Positions 33,322 to 43,658 are shown, numbered from the stretch's first letter. The stretch is 56,372 nt of DNA from Hallella colorans (GCF_003096815.1 NZ_QENY01000004.1:105414-161785); one strand, 5' to 3'. Notes: generated by a model not told the origin, from the sequence alone. Translations and numbers: made by a program.

Positions 33322-34020
33322 CTATTTGTTAGTTTTTTGTTTTTCGTTGGCCATTTTTGTCAGTTTTTTCATGGCGGGTTTGTGTGCTTGATTATTTCTT
33401 ACAACCTCTTGAGCCAACTTTTTTTTGTTGTTCTTGCTAATGGTGCTGTGGCTTTTCTTATTGCTTTTGTCTATACTGCTCTTTGTCGGATCGTTTTTGT
33501 CGACTCTATTGTTTGAGGCGTTCGTATGGCGTGTTTGTGTGGCATAGTTGTGGTCTGGTGCCGCGTCTACATAATCTACGGTGCCGTCAATCAGTTCGGC
33601 CATTTTAAAATCTATCAATGGTAGTATTCTCTCGCTTTTATCCATTCGGTATGGTGGCCTAATCTTGTCTAACCGCTCCACTCTTACCATGGCTACGCCT
33701 TGTGAGAGCATGCCTAACGCTTGTGCGGCGCCCCAGCTCAGGTCGATGATGCGCCCGTGTCTTAACGGTCCACGATCGGTGACGCGTACCACCACCTCTT
33801 TGTTGTTGGAGAGATTTGTCACCTTGAGCATCGTGCCAAAAGGATAGGAACGATGGGCGCACGTCAAACTGTCGTGGTGCAACCTTTCGCCGCTGGCCGT
33901 CCTTGATCCAGTGGCTTTTTTAGAATAATAAGAGGCTTTACCCCTGTGCGTTTGTGCCGCTACGGGAGTAAAGCCTGTAAAGATGATAATTATAAATAAT
34001 AAGGTTGTTCTATAATTCAC
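33322..34020 (-). CDS. RlpA-family septal-ring lytic transglycosylase
   Basis: The 232-residue protein has a signal peptide (1-22, ending VAAQ) and a double-psi beta-barrel RlpA domain at about 25-120 (GKASYYSKKATGSRTASGERL, CAHRSYPFGTMLKVTNLSN, VRVTDRGPL...IDLSWGAAQALGM). The putative catalytic Asp is the D of VTDRGP. A long, Lys/Asn/Ser-rich basic tail replaces the SPOR domain of E. coli RlpA. It begins 11 bases behind the glutamate dehydrogenase stop, so it may be transcribed with it. Confidence 0.9.
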   Translation of the reverse strand: MNYRTTLLFIIIIFTGFTPVAAQTHRGKASYYSKKATGSRTASGERLHHDSLTCAHRSYPFGTMLKVTNLSNNKEVVVRVTDRGPLRHGRIIDLSWGAAQALGMLSQGVAMVRVERLDKIRPPYRMDKSERILPLIDFKMAELIDGTVDYVDAAPDHNYATQTRHTNASNNRVDKNDPTKSSIDKSNKKSHSTISKNNKKKLAQEVVRNNQAHKPAMKKLTKMANEKQKTNK

Positions 34021-34031
34021 GCGCTAAGGTT

Positions 34032-35369
34032 TTACACAATGCCTTGCGCCATCATGGCGTTAGCTACCTTCATGAATCCGGCAACGTTGGCACCCTTGAC
34101 ATAGTTGATGTAATTGCCATCTTGCTTGCCGTACTTCACGCACTGCTCGTGGATAGAGTGCATGATGAAGTGTAGTTTCTCGTCAACTTCCTCTGCGGTC
34201 CAGTGCAGGCGGATAGAGTTTTGTGTCATCTCCAATCCTGATGTGGCTACGCCACCTGCGTTAACGGCCTTACCCGGAGCAAAGAGCTGCTTAGCTTGAG
34301 CAAACTTGTCGATGGCCTCGTTGGTGCAACCCATGTTGCTAACTTCTGCAACACATAATGGTTTGGCAGCCAATATTTTGTCAGCGTCGTCGCCGTTAAG
34401 CTCATTTTGTGTAGCGCATGTGAGATAGATCTCAGCTTTCTCTTCCCAAGGTTTTTTACCAGCAACAAACTTAGAGCCCTTGAACTTCTTGGCGTATGGT
34501 GCGCAGATGTCCTCGCCGCTTGAGCGGAGCTGCAACATGTAGTCGATTTTCTCGTCATCGAGGCCTGCTGGGTCGTAGATGTATCCGTCAGGACCACTGA
34601 TGGTGATGACCTTAGCACCGAGCTGTGTAGCCTTTTTGGCAGCACCCCAAGCCACATTGCCAAATCCGGAGATGGCAACGGTCTTGCCCTTGATGTCGAT
34701 ACCCTTGGTTTGCATCATCTCGTTTACGAAGTAGAGTGCGCCATAGCCTGTGGCTTCTGGACGAAGGATAGAACCACCCCACTCGATGCCCTTGCCTGTA
34801 AGCATGCCTTGGAACTGGTGTGTGAGTTTGCGATATTCGCCGAAAAGGAAGCCTATCTCACGTCCTCCAACGCCGATATCACCTGCTGGGATATCCTCGT
34901 CAGGACCAATGTGATGATAAAGTTCTTGCATGAAAGCTTGGCAGAAACGCATTACCTCAGCATCGGAACGGCCACGGATAGAGAAGTCAGAACCACCCTT
35001 GCCGCCACCCATAGGCAACGTGGTGAGCGCATTCTTGAATGTCTGCTCGAAGCCAAGGAATTTCATGATGCTCAGGTTCACCGAGTCGTGGAAGCGAAGT
35101 CCGCCTTTGTATGGGCCGATAGCTCCGTTGAACTGTACGCGGTAACCTGTGTTAACGTGTACCTCACCATTGTCGTCTGTCCATGGCACGCGGAACATAT
35201 ATACTCGTTCCGGCTCGACGAGACGCTCAATGAGATGAGCTTTTTCAAACTCAGGATGCTGGTTGTATACATCTTTAATAGATACCAGTACCTCTTTTAC
35301 TGCCTGAAGAAATTCAGGTTCGCCAGAGTGTTTCCACATCAGGCCTTTTAATACTTGTTCAACTTCCAT
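34032..35369 (-). CDS. gdhA: NADP-dependent glutamate dehydrogenase
   Basis: The 445-residue hexameric-type enzyme makes glutamate from 2-oxoglutarate and ammonium. It is the main ammonium entry in Bacteroidota. Signatures are FRVPWTDDNGEVHVNTGYRVQFN, GPYKGGLRFH, LPMGGGKGGSDF with the catalytic Lys, PAGDIGVGGREIGFLFGEYRKL, and the Rossmann GFGNVAWGAAKK. Length is normal for the bacterial 445-450-residue class. A clear promoter lies about 95 bases upstream. Confidence 0.96.
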   Translation of the reverse strand: MEVEQVLKGLMWKHSGEPEFLQAVKEVLVSIKDVYNQHPEFEKAHLIERLVEPERVYMFRVPWTDDNGEVHVNTGYRVQFNGAIGPYKGGLRFHDSVNLSIMKFLGFEQTFKNALTTLPMGGGKGGSDFSIRGRSDAEVMRFCQAFMQELYHHIGPDEDIPAGDIGVGGREIGFLFGEYRKLTHQFQGMLTGKGIEWGGSILRPEATGYGALYFVNEMMQTKGIDIKGKTVAISGFGNVAWGAAKKATQLGAKVITISGPDGYIYDPAGLDDEKIDYMLQLRSSGEDICAPYAKKFKGSKFVAGKKPWEEKAEIYLTCATQNELNGDDADKILAAKPLCVAEVSNMGCTNEAIDKFAQAKQLFAPGKAVNAGGVATSGLEMTQNSIRLHWTAEEVDEKLHFIMHSIHEQCVKYGKQDGNYINYVKGANVAGFMKVANAMMAQGIV

Positions 35370-35464
35370 AGTACAAAGTAGTTATTACAATTTAATACTT
35401 TAAAGGTTAGTAAGGTTGGAACAGTCTCCCAATCAGTGTTGTTTCATAATGTCATTAAGACGAC

Positions 35465-35496
35465 GCAAATATAATGGTTTCTGTGATAGACACCAA
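35465..35496 (-). promoter_or_regulatory. Promoter of gdhA
   Basis: TATATTTG (35465-35472) and TTTG (35493-35496) on the minus strand, 20 bases apart. Confidence 0.65.
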
Positions 35497-35890
35497 ATAA
35501 AATACAAAGAATTTTGCAGATTTAACTTACATTTTGTTTGTGTGCGTTACCATTCTTAAAATATTTGTTTGGTGATTATGCCATGTTGCACAAGGTAAAA
35601 AAAAGGACGCTTGACGCACCTTATTTATAGAGGTGGTTTGTGGTTGGAAGTCTTAGGTGTCACGATTGAACTTTGGGAGGTGAGCGAGGAGAATGCGTGG
35701 TGCCAGGCGGTTGCTTGCCTCCACCTTGCGAGATAGGGCACTACTCCCATGCACCCTAATTAAATCCGGGTGGCCACGCTTGCCCTAAGAGGATGCTATG
35801 ATAAGGGGGCGAATGTATGTTAAAGATGAGGTGGCGAAACCGTGGAACATACCTATAATAGATGATGATGATTTACTGATATTTGGGTAT
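35497..35890. other. Divergent region gdhA / LRR cluster
   Basis: About 390 bases without a supported gene or recognisable repeat; composition is ordinary. Any control region of the long downstream cluster should lie here. Confidence 0.4.
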
Positions 35891-35920
35891 TTTGCGCGAT
35901 TTGTCTTTTTAGTATCTTTG
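35891..35920 (+). promoter_or_regulatory. Promoter of the surface-protein cluster
   Basis: TTTG (35891-35894) and TATCTTTG (35913-35920), 18 bases apart, 28 bases before the first gene. This is the only strong promoter I see before 38963. Confidence 0.5.
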
Positions 35921-35948
35921 CAAAATCTAATTTAAATCAATTTTCCGC

Positions 35949-37106
35949 ATGAAAAAACTCTACTTCTTTTTAATGTTATCTTTGTTGATTAGCGGTGTCG
36001 CGAGCGCTCAGTCGGGCAAGGGCGTCATCAAGTTCAAGACCGGCAAGTTCGATCCCGAGAGTGGTAAGATAAAAGGTTTCAGGTGCGACATCCTCGTGAG
36101 GATGGACAACCCCATGGACCCTGACCTAAACACCAAGGCTCCCATCATAGGCAAGGACATCACCATAGAGGGTGGGGAGTTGGAGAACGCCTTGCCCAAA
36201 GGTGTGGCCGACCAGAAATTCAACCTTTGGGTTACCGCCCCCGAGGTGACGTTGCGCGGCGACTTCGTGGACGTGAGCTTGGCCAACTGCGACATGCAAG
36301 AGATAGACATAAGCGGTTGCCCCGACCTGTACTGCATACGCGTGAACGAAAACCCCATACACAAACTCGTCATAGGGACCAATCCCAAGTTGCAGCAGGT
36401 GTGGGCCAGCTATTGTAAAAACCTAAAGGAACTTGACATCTCCAAGAATCCTCTTCTCAACTCCGTGTCGGTCCAAGGGTGTGACGTGGAGCAGCTTGAC
36501 CTGAGTACATGCCCGCTTATCACCAACCTGAACGCCGGCGAGAATCCGCGCCTGCACACTATAGACGTGACCTGCCTGCCGTTATTGCAAGAGCTGTGGG
36601 TGAACAAGAACAACATGACATCGCTCGACGTGTCGAAGAACCCCGAACTCGAATGGCTGGAATGCAGCGGTAACAAATTGCGAGGTCTCACTGTGGAGCA
36701 CAACCCCAAACTGACATTTTTATCTGTGTGGGACAATGGTATCAAGGGGAAAGAGATGGACAACCTTATCAACTCGCTGGCACAAGAAGACGGCGAGAAG
36801 GAGCGCGAATTCTGTGTCTACAACGAGCGATCCGGCAACAAGAACCTCTGCACCGAGGACCAAGTGGACGCTGTGGTTGAAAAAGGCTGGACAGCCAAGC
36901 AAGCCGTTTGGCAAAAGCTTGGCGACAAAGAGTATTTTCAATGGGAAGCGTTCGCGGGAACAAAAGTCCCGGCCGGAATGTCTCGCGCCATGGTCTCGCG
37001 TGGTGGCAAAGGCTCTTGGTACGACCTGCAGGGTAGGCGCGTGCGCAAGCCTGTAGCGAAAGGCGTTTATATTTATAATGGTAAAAAAATAGTAATCAGC
37101 AAATAG
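35949..37106 (+). CDS. Secreted short-LRR protein with sorting-type tail
   Basis: The 385-residue precursor has a signal peptide (1-21, ending ASAQ). Residues about 105-270 are irregular leucine-rich repeats in which each turn reads like LKELDISKNPLL, VEQLDLSTCPLI, LQELWVNKNNMTSLDVSKNPEL, that is an internalin-like or Bacteroidota type with D-[IVL]-S at the core. After a charged helix comes the tail WYDLQGRRVRKPVAKGVYIYNGKKIVISK. It is the first gene of a ten-gene same-strand cluster and is clearly related to the protein at 49432. A ligand-binding surface protein is the likely role. Confidence 0.78.
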   Translation: MKKLYFFLMLSLLISGVASAQSGKGVIKFKTGKFDPESGKIKGFRCDILVRMDNPMDPDLNTKAPIIGKDITIEGGELENALPKGVADQKFNLWVTAPEVTLRGDFVDVSLANCDMQEIDISGCPDLYCIRVNENPIHKLVIGTNPKLQQVWASYCKNLKELDISKNPLLNSVSVQGCDVEQLDLSTCPLITNLNAGENPRLHTIDVTCLPLLQELWVNKNNMTSLDVSKNPELEWLECSGNKLRGLTVEHNPKLTFLSVWDNGIKGKEMDNLINSLAQEDGEKEREFCVYNERSGNKNLCTEDQVDAVVEKGWTAKQAVWQKLGDKEYFQWEAFAGTKVPAGMSRAMVSRGGKGSWYDLQGRRVRKPVAKGVYIYNGKKIVISK

Positions 37107-37165
37107 AATGACCTCATGTCGGGCAGGCAAGGAAAAACTTGCCTATGCCCGGCTTTAATAGCACC

Positions 37166-38923
37166 ATGACAACAGACATTTTTCCCCTTGCGTGGCAGCG
37201 TGTGGCGTGGCAGCTCGTGGCAGCTTGCGCGCTGTCGCTCGCGTCGTGTGGCGACGAGTACGCCAACGACCGCTCTGTCTCGTCGGCCTACGTGCTGGAT
37301 GTGAGCAGTCCTTCGCCCACGTCTTTCGACAAGACAGAGAGTGGCAGCTACACTGTCAAGAGCTACCGTCAGAGCGCGGACAAGAAACAAGAGTTTCCGG
37401 TGGCGTGGGCCGTGACGGGCTACGACGCCAACGACGACAACGTGTTTAGCATGGACGAGAAGCCCGATTGGCTCATCTCGCTGAGCAAGACGCGCGGCGA
37501 GGGTGGGCTGGAGGTGGAAAAAGGTAACGCCAAACTTGCGCCCACCCGTCTCGTGGACCATCTCGCCCCACGCAACGAGGCGCTGCGGCAGGCTGCGGAG
37601 CGTGGCTCCGCTGCGGAGCGCTATGACCTGTCGACGCACAAACCTGATGGCAGCCCCGCGCCGCGAAACACGGCTAATTGCTACCTCGTCAGCGCTCCGG
37701 GGTATTACAAGCTGCCTCTTGTGTACGGCAACTCCATAGCCGATGACAAGACTAACGAGCGAGCTTATGTCACCAAGAATACGGGCAAGGGCATACTGGT
37801 GCACTTCGTGGACCACGAGGGTAAGCCCATAGAGACACCATACATCAACGCGCAAAACGCGGCTCAACCGGCAGTGGCCGTCAAGGTGATATGGGCTGAT
37901 GAGCCGTCATTGGTGACTAACGCCTCCATACAAGGGCAGGGCCTCGACAGCTACTTGTGCTTCGACGTGGCGCGTGAGCGCATCAAGAACGGCAATGTGG
38001 TGGTGGCGGCGGTAAACAGCAAGGGTGTGTGCCTATGGTCGTGGCACTTGTGGTTCGCGCCCACCGACGCACTTGACGTGGTGACATGTCTAAACCAAGA
38101 CAATGTGCCCTATAAGTTCTCGAAAGAGACGTTGGGATGGAAATACACCGAGTGGAAAGATCCCGTGGACGACCACGCGCGAACGGTGAGGGTGAGGATA
38201 GAGCAAGTGACTGACAGTCCGGACCGCCAAACCGATGTATTCACCATCACGCAGAAAAGTGGAAGCAAGCGCGATGGCTACTCTACGTTTTATCAGTTTG
38301 GCCGCAAAGACGCGTTCCCCGGCATTGACAAAGATCTGGCCGTGAGGGGGAAATACCGCAAGAACGCCGGCGATGTCATTTCCATCGCGGAAAGTATACA
38401 GAACCCCGCCTACTTTTACATAGACGGCGAGAGTTGGGGCAAGGATTTCGGATGGCTCAACCTGTGGTCGATGGATAACACGGGCACTGACATCAATGAC
38501 AATCTGGTGGTCAAGACCGTTTACGACCCATGCCCGCCAGGCTTCCACCTGCCGTCGGCCGGCGCTTTCACGGGATTTAATTTTACCGGACTGTTTACCG
38601 GGCGCGAGGAAATCAACGCCTCTGGTTCATGGAAAAGGGGATGGCAATTCAATGGCAGGGCAAACGGTCATGCCGCCACAGTGTATTTCCCAGCATCAGG
38701 CTGCCGGAAGCATAACGACGGCTGGCGAAAAGACATAGGCCGCAGAGGATACGACAGGGAAACCAAAGATGTGTACAACGAGCAGTGGGTGGGCTATTAC
38801 TGGACGGCCATGCCGTCAAGCCCAACTATTGGACGGGCCATGTACCACACGCCACACGCCGTGGCGCCGATATTTGCCCATTACAGGGCCTCGGGCTTCT
38901 CCATACACCCCGTGGCCGAATGA
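37166..38923 (+). CDS. Lipoprotein with fimbrillin/FISUMP-like C-terminal region
   Basis: The 585-residue precursor has a lipobox LASC (about residue 28) after a hydrophobic stretch. The middle contains AVNSKGVCLWSWHLWF and the C-terminal half VKTVYDPCPPGFHLPSAGAF, lines typical of Bacteroidota cell-surface proteins that end in a FISUMP-type (Fibrobacter succinogenes major paralogue) or fimbrial-tip domain. It ends PVAE without a sorting tail. ATG 37166 puts a charged N-terminus before the hydrophobic core; 37139 is the alternative. The function is unknown. It sits 59 bases behind the LRR gene and 39 before the TonB receptor. Confidence 0.7.
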   Translation: MTTDIFPLAWQRVAWQLVAACALSLASCGDEYANDRSVSSAYVLDVSSPSPTSFDKTESGSYTVKSYRQSADKKQEFPVAWAVTGYDANDDNVFSMDEKPDWLISLSKTRGEGGLEVEKGNAKLAPTRLVDHLAPRNEALRQAAERGSAAERYDLSTHKPDGSPAPRNTANCYLVSAPGYYKLPLVYGNSIADDKTNERAYVTKNTGKGILVHFVDHEGKPIETPYINAQNAAQPAVAVKVIWADEPSLVTNASIQGQGLDSYLCFDVARERIKNGNVVVAAVNSKGVCLWSWHLWFAPTDALDVVTCLNQDNVPYKFSKETLGWKYTEWKDPVDDHARTVRVRIEQVTDSPDRQTDVFTITQKSGSKRDGYSTFYQFGRKDAFPGIDKDLAVRGKYRKNAGDVISIAESIQNPAYFYIDGESWGKDFGWLNLWSMDNTGTDINDNLVVKTVYDPCPPGFHLPSAGAFTGFNFTGLFTGREEINASGSWKRGWQFNGRANGHAATVYFPASGCRKHNDGWRKDIGRRGYDRETKDVYNEQWVGYYWTAMPSSPTIGRAMYHTPHAVAPIFAHYRASGFSIHPVAE

Positions 38924-38962
38924 GCCCAAGCATTTTTAACCATCCAGATCACCAAGACAAGC

Positions 38963-41719
38963 ATGACTACAACAAGACCATTAGCCAGCGTGATGAGAAA
39001 TGTCGCGCTAACTTGCGCTCTCTTCATGGCCCCCACCGTCCTCTTTGCCCAAATAGACGGCAGGGTGGTGGCCAAGGGAACTAACGCGCCCATTATGGGG
39101 GCGAGTGTTAGCGTGACAGGCAAAAAGAAGGCGGGCACTGTGACGGACAAGACTGGACGTTTCAGCCTAAGCGTGCCACCCGGAACCACCATCAAAATAT
39201 CGCACATAAGTTACAGGGCCATCAAGGCGCGAGCCAGGGCCTCGGGCACCTATTACCTCGCGCCCAGGGTGAACACGCTGAACGATGTGGTGGTGACGGC
39301 GCAAGAGGATCACGGGCTGTCGAGCGCCTCGACCATCAGGAGGCACGCCATGGACCACTTGCAGCCGTCAAGCTTCGGCGACTTGCTCGAACTGCTGCCA
39401 GGAGGGCGGGCCAAAGACCCCCGACTGAACGTGCCCAACATCATCAAGCTGAGGGAGGTGCCTGTCAGGGACAAGAGATACAACACCACATCGCAAGGAG
39501 TGCGGTTTATCATAGACGGCGCGCCCATCAGCACCAACGGCAACATGCAATACCTGGACGGAGCCGACGACCGCACGTCCACGAAGCGCAACTTTGCCAA
39601 CGCTGGCGTGGACATGCGCACATTGGGAACGGACGACATTCAGGAGGTGACCATCGTGCGAGGCATACCTTCTGTCAAATATGGAGATCTCACCAGTGGT
39701 CTCGTCAAGGTGAAACGGCGCAAGGGAGGCAACGACATATCAGCGAGGTTCAAGGCTGACATGAACTCCAAGCTCTTCTACATAGCCAAGGGCTTAGAGT
39801 GGAAGCCGGCCAAGTTCTCAATTAATTTCAGCGCGGACTACCTCAACAACAAGTTTGAGCCGCGCAACCCGTTGGAGAACTACCAACGGCTCACGTTCTC
39901 CGTAAGATTTAACAAGGCATGGAGCACCAACTCGCACGACATCAGCTCCGCGCTTAACCTCGACTATGGCGGATCGTTTGACAATGAGAAAGTGGATCCG
40001 GAGTTTAACCACGGCGGCGAGGACAAATACGTGTCGGAATACAATCGGTACGCGGCAAGCTGGACATTCAATCTCAATAGTAAGAAGGAGCGTTCCTATT
40101 TCAGGGACTTGGAACTGACGGCCTCTTACTCTTACCAAAAAGACTGGCTGGCGCGCACTCGAAGGGTCAACGTGACCAGTGGCACGCCTTCTGCCATGAC
40201 CATGACGGAGGGAGAGAGCGACGCCGTGTTCATCACCCCATACCGGTATACCGCTACGCACACCGTGGACGGCAGGCCCACGAACCTCTTTCTCAAGGCC
40301 AACGCCACATTCGCCGTGCCAAAAACAAAACATCCCAACAGTCTCATCGTGGGGGTGGATTACGACATGGATCGAAACTTGGGGGCCGGCCAAGTGTATG
40401 ACCGGTTGCATCCTGTGTATACGGGCGCCTCGTTCAGGCCGCGCAAGTACTCTGACATTCCTGCCACGCAGATGCTGTCCGTATACGCCGAGGAGCAGGC
40501 CACTTTCGCCATAGGCGGCAACCGTCTCGAAATAGAAGCAGGAGTACGCGGCGAGACCATGCTGGGACTTGGCAAGAGATTTGACATCAGAAACAAAATA
40601 TACGTGGACCCACGCGTGAACATGGGCTGGACGTTCCCACAGATAGACTTGGGGCAAGACCCACTTGTCATCACTCTGACGGGTGGCGTGGGCAGGCACA
40701 CCATGTTCCCGACCATAGACCAGCTCTACCCGGAGCCAGTGTACATGGACTTGGTGGAGATGAACTATTTCCATACCAACGCGAGTTACAGGCGCATGTA
40801 CCTTATGACTTACGTCATAGACCCCACCAATAACCACTTGGCCCCCGCGCGAAACCTTAAATGGGAGATAAGGGGCGACATGGATTGGGGCGGAAACCGC
40901 CTCACGCTGACATATTTCAGAGAGGACATGAAGTCTGGCTTCAGGTTTATGGACGTGTTCTCGCCATTCGTTTACAGGGAGTTTGACACGGATGTCATAG
41001 ACCATGAGACGGTAAAGGCGCGCCCCGACGTAAACAATTTGCCGTACAAGACCGTGGCCGACCTGCGCTATTACAGCGACACTTCCAACGGAAGTCGCAC
41101 GTTTAAGCAGGGAATAGAGTACACCTTGTCCACCATACGCTTCCCCATCGTGAACACGCGACTAACCATCACGGGGGCGTGGTTCAGGACAGAATATCAC
41201 AACTCCCTTCCCATACAGTACAAGCCATCGTTGCGTCTGAATGGCTCCGCGCTCAACTTGGTGGGCATATACAAGGATGACGACGGTTATATACGAGAGA
41301 TGACAAACACCAATTTCACTTTCGACACCGACATACCGCGACTGAAATTGGGCTTCAGCCTTTCCGCACAGTGCGTGTGGGTAACTGGCGAACAATCTAT
41401 GAAAAAAGAGAACGTACCCCTGCAATACATGGATGAGTCGGGGAAAGTGAGGCCTTTCGTCGAGGCCGACAAGCATGATGAGTACAAACAGTTTTTGGTG
41501 AGGCACCAATACAGCATGGCGGCGTTTGAATGGCAGACCATACCTTTTGAGATGAACCTCAACCTCAAGGCCACCAAGAAATTATTCGGCAACAAGATGC
41601 GCATCGCCCTATTCGTGAACAAACTGTGGGATGCGCACCCAGATTACGTGCGTAAGGGCATGACGCTGCGCCGATATGTCACCCCCTATTTTGGACTGGA
41701 AACTAACATAAAATTATGA
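38963..41719 (+). CDS. TonB-dependent outer-membrane receptor with carboxypeptidase-like N-terminal domain
   Basis: The 918-residue receptor has a signal peptide (about 1-29, ending LFAQ). A carboxypeptidase-regulatory-like domain follows (IDGRVVAKGTNAPIMGASVSVTGKKKAGTVTDKTGRFSLSVPPG). The plug contains VRFIIDGAPI and IQEVTIVRGIPSVKYGDLTSGLVKVKRR. A 22-strand-type barrel ends in the aromatic-rich VTPYFGLETNIKL. It imports a ligand using TonB energy. It lacks an adjacent SusD, so it is not a classic glycan-utilisation pair. Its last codons overlap the next gene (ATGA), which proves co-translation with the lipoprotein. Confidence 0.93.
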   Translation: MTTTRPLASVMRNVALTCALFMAPTVLFAQIDGRVVAKGTNAPIMGASVSVTGKKKAGTVTDKTGRFSLSVPPGTTIKISHISYRAIKARARASGTYYLAPRVNTLNDVVVTAQEDHGLSSASTIRRHAMDHLQPSSFGDLLELLPGGRAKDPRLNVPNIIKLREVPVRDKRYNTTSQGVRFIIDGAPISTNGNMQYLDGADDRTSTKRNFANAGVDMRTLGTDDIQEVTIVRGIPSVKYGDLTSGLVKVKRRKGGNDISARFKADMNSKLFYIAKGLEWKPAKFSINFSADYLNNKFEPRNPLENYQRLTFSVRFNKAWSTNSHDISSALNLDYGGSFDNEKVDPEFNHGGEDKYVSEYNRYAASWTFNLNSKKERSYFRDLELTASYSYQKDWLARTRRVNVTSGTPSAMTMTEGESDAVFITPYRYTATHTVDGRPTNLFLKANATFAVPKTKHPNSLIVGVDYDMDRNLGAGQVYDRLHPVYTGASFRPRKYSDIPATQMLSVYAEEQATFAIGGNRLEIEAGVRGETMLGLGKRFDIRNKIYVDPRVNMGWTFPQIDLGQDPLVITLTGGVGRHTMFPTIDQLYPEPVYMDLVEMNYFHTNASYRRMYLMTYVIDPTNNHLAPARNLKWEIRGDMDWGGNRLTLTYFREDMKSGFRFMDVFSPFVYREFDTDVIDHETVKARPDVNNLPYKTVADLRYYSDTSNGSRTFKQGIEYTLSTIRFPIVNTRLTITGAWFRTEYHNSLPIQYKPSLRLNGSALNLVGIYKDDDGYIREMTNTNFTFDTDIPRLKLGFSLSAQCVWVTGEQSMKKENVPLQYMDESGKVRPFVEADKHDEYKQFLVRHQYSMAAFEWQTIPFEMNLNLKATKKLFGNKMRIALFVNKLWDAHPDYVRKGMTLRRYVTPYFGLETNIKL

Positions 41720-42102
41720 AAAGATTTTTTATTGCCATCGCAATCGCGGTCATGGCCATGACAACGCAAAGTTGCTTGCACGGCTACGAGGACTACAAAA
41801 CCACAGCCGTGGTGGAGGTGGTCATTCCGGACAGCATAGAGCTGGTGCAAATGCAGGGTACGATAACCCTGCGAAACCTTAGCAATGGATATAAATACTC
41901 CTCGTCGACTTTCAACCTCTCGAGCGTGCAAATGGATCTCATGCGAGGTGCTTACTCGCTGGAGGCGGAGGGAACGCTTAAGTTTGTCAACAAAAAAGAC
42001 AAAGAAAAAAATAAAGAGGTGAAATATTTCCGTTCCTCATCCGACTATGTGGAAATAACAGACCATCCCACCATGATCAAGGCTAAACTTATCTTCATGT
42101 AA
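41716..42102 (+). CDS. Small lipoprotein resembling the N-terminal domain of the DUF4876 proteins
   Basis: The 128-residue protein has a hydrophobic start and a Cys at TTQSC (residue 20), a fair lipobox. The mature part is one beta-sandwich-like domain (VEVVIPDSIELVQMQGTITLRNLSNGYKYSSSTFNL...GAYSLEAEGTLKF). The same pattern of a short strand, a T-N-[VI]-x-T line and an EG-[TL]-Y-[NS]-[VI] line occurs near the N-termini of the two DUF4876-like proteins downstream. It is translationally coupled to the receptor (4-base overlap). It may be a surface or periplasmic partner of the receptor. Confidence 0.75.
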   Translation: MKRFFIAIAIAVMAMTTQSCLHGYEDYKTTAVVEVVIPDSIELVQMQGTITLRNLSNGYKYSSSTFNLSSVQMDLMRGAYSLEAEGTLKFVNKKDKEKNKEVKYFRSSSDYVEITDHPTMIKAKLIFM

Positions 42103-42105
42103 TTT

Positions 42106-43617
42106 ATGGACATACGCAAGCACATACTATTGGCGGCATTTATCGGCATATCCTGTGAGACTTGGTGCTCTCCCAAAGACACCACCGCCATAGCCGAGCA
42201 CAACGACAGGTGGATAAACTTGCTCGCGGCATACAGGGACAACCCCTCTTTCATGGACGGCGCTTTCCGGACATCGTACTCCGAGTTGGGGCTTAAGGTT
42301 GACTTTGGCCATGAGAGCAAAGCCCTCATCCAACAAATGGGCGATCGGCACCTATTGGGAAAGGCCTACGTGGACTCTTACCTCAAACTGGGCAAGAAAG
42401 GAACGGTGTGGGGCGGGGCTTCCTACCAAATGGGAGAAAAGCGAAACTTACGTTTTTGCTCCACTTCTGACTATGAGTTGCTTTACCCCTACGTGATGGC
42501 TGATACCGTGGGCGGAAACATGCGAAACGAGCAATATGCCTTTTTCGGCGGGTACTCGCTGACGATGGGCAGGTGGGCGATAGGCGCGAACCTCAAGTTC
42601 AGGGCTGAGCACGAATACCGCATGATAGACCCGCGCCCGCGCGGCATAGTGACAGATCTGCGCGTGGCCGTGGGAGCCAACGTGTCTTTGTGGAGATACA
42701 AGGTGGGTTTGGGCGCCGGCGCGAATATATACAAGCAAACGAACGATGTGGAATTTTACAATGAGCTGGGCGTGAAGCCCGAGTACCACATGACGGGGCT
42801 GGGCACCGACTACCTGCGCTTTGCGGGAGCCAACCGCACGTGCTATTACAAAGGGTTGGGATTCGCGACAGACTTGCGCCTACGCCCAAGGAGCGGTTCT
42901 GGAGTCTTTTTATCGGCTGAATACCACCACACGCCCTACAAGAAGATACTCACAGACCTCAACGCGTTACCCATATCCACGTTGTACGTTGACCAATCGC
43001 GTGTGCTTTTGGGCTGGAAGCAAGAAGGAAGAATAGGATGGAGCGTGTTTGGCGCGATGGATGCGCGACGGCGCCAGGGCGACGAGCATATAGCCGGAAG
43101 CGCTTCGGGGTCCGAGTACAAGTCGCTCATCACACTGACTATGTACAGACATTATCTATATGATTATTATGTGGGAGCCGCCATGCACATAGGGGGCAAG
43201 CACAGGTGGACCCTTGAGGCCAAGGCCGGACAACAAGAACAAAGCTCGCGCTATATCATGCTGGAGCGCCTGATGGAGGTGAGAAAGGCCTACGTCCAAG
43301 CGAATTTACAATATGTCACGAGAATAGCGGGATGCGTGTTTTGCGAATGGGACTCGGCCATCACGAGAATGGTCAACAAATCAAGCAGGCGCGTTATGCC
43401 ATACGCCACGATGGACAAACTCACCACGGCGTTGACAGACGACACTTTTGCCGTGATGGCGGGTAACTACACAAGCGTGTCCTCACGAATAAAAATAATG
43501 TACCAGCCCAAAATGTGGAAAGGAGCGGGGCCATTTGTCGAGGTGGGGGGTAGCCACGCCAAACTGTCAGACCGAGTGCATGCCGAGTTAAAGGCCACTG
43601 TAGGTGTGGCTTTCTAA
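42106..43617 (+). CDS. DUF6850-like outer-membrane beta-barrel protein
   Basis: The 503-residue protein has a short signal peptide (about 1-22) and a body of repeated amphipathic strands with periodic Tyr, Trp and Gly (GTVWGGASYQMGEKRNLRF, YAFFGGYSLTMGRWAIGANLKFRAEHEYR). It ends in a barrel-closing strand LKATVGVAF. The context next to a TonB receptor and DUF4876 proteins, and the length, match the family I know as DUF6850. The function is unknown. It starts 3 bases after the small lipoprotein stops. Confidence 0.75.
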   Translation: MDIRKHILLAAFIGISCETWCSPKDTTAIAEHNDRWINLLAAYRDNPSFMDGAFRTSYSELGLKVDFGHESKALIQQMGDRHLLGKAYVDSYLKLGKKGTVWGGASYQMGEKRNLRFCSTSDYELLYPYVMADTVGGNMRNEQYAFFGGYSLTMGRWAIGANLKFRAEHEYRMIDPRPRGIVTDLRVAVGANVSLWRYKVGLGAGANIYKQTNDVEFYNELGVKPEYHMTGLGTDYLRFAGANRTCYYKGLGFATDLRLRPRSGSGVFLSAEYHHTPYKKILTDLNALPISTLYVDQSRVLLGWKQEGRIGWSVFGAMDARRRQGDEHIAGSASGSEYKSLITLTMYRHYLYDYYVGAAMHIGGKHRWTLEAKAGQQEQSSRYIMLERLMEVRKAYVQANLQYVTRIAGCVFCEWDSAITRMVNKSSRRVMPYATMDKLTTALTDDTFAVMAGNYTSVSSRIKIMYQPKMWKGAGPFVEVGGSHAKLSDRVHAELKATVGVAF

Positions 43618-43658
43618 GAAATATTGTTTTACCAAATTAATAACCAAAGGAAAATAAA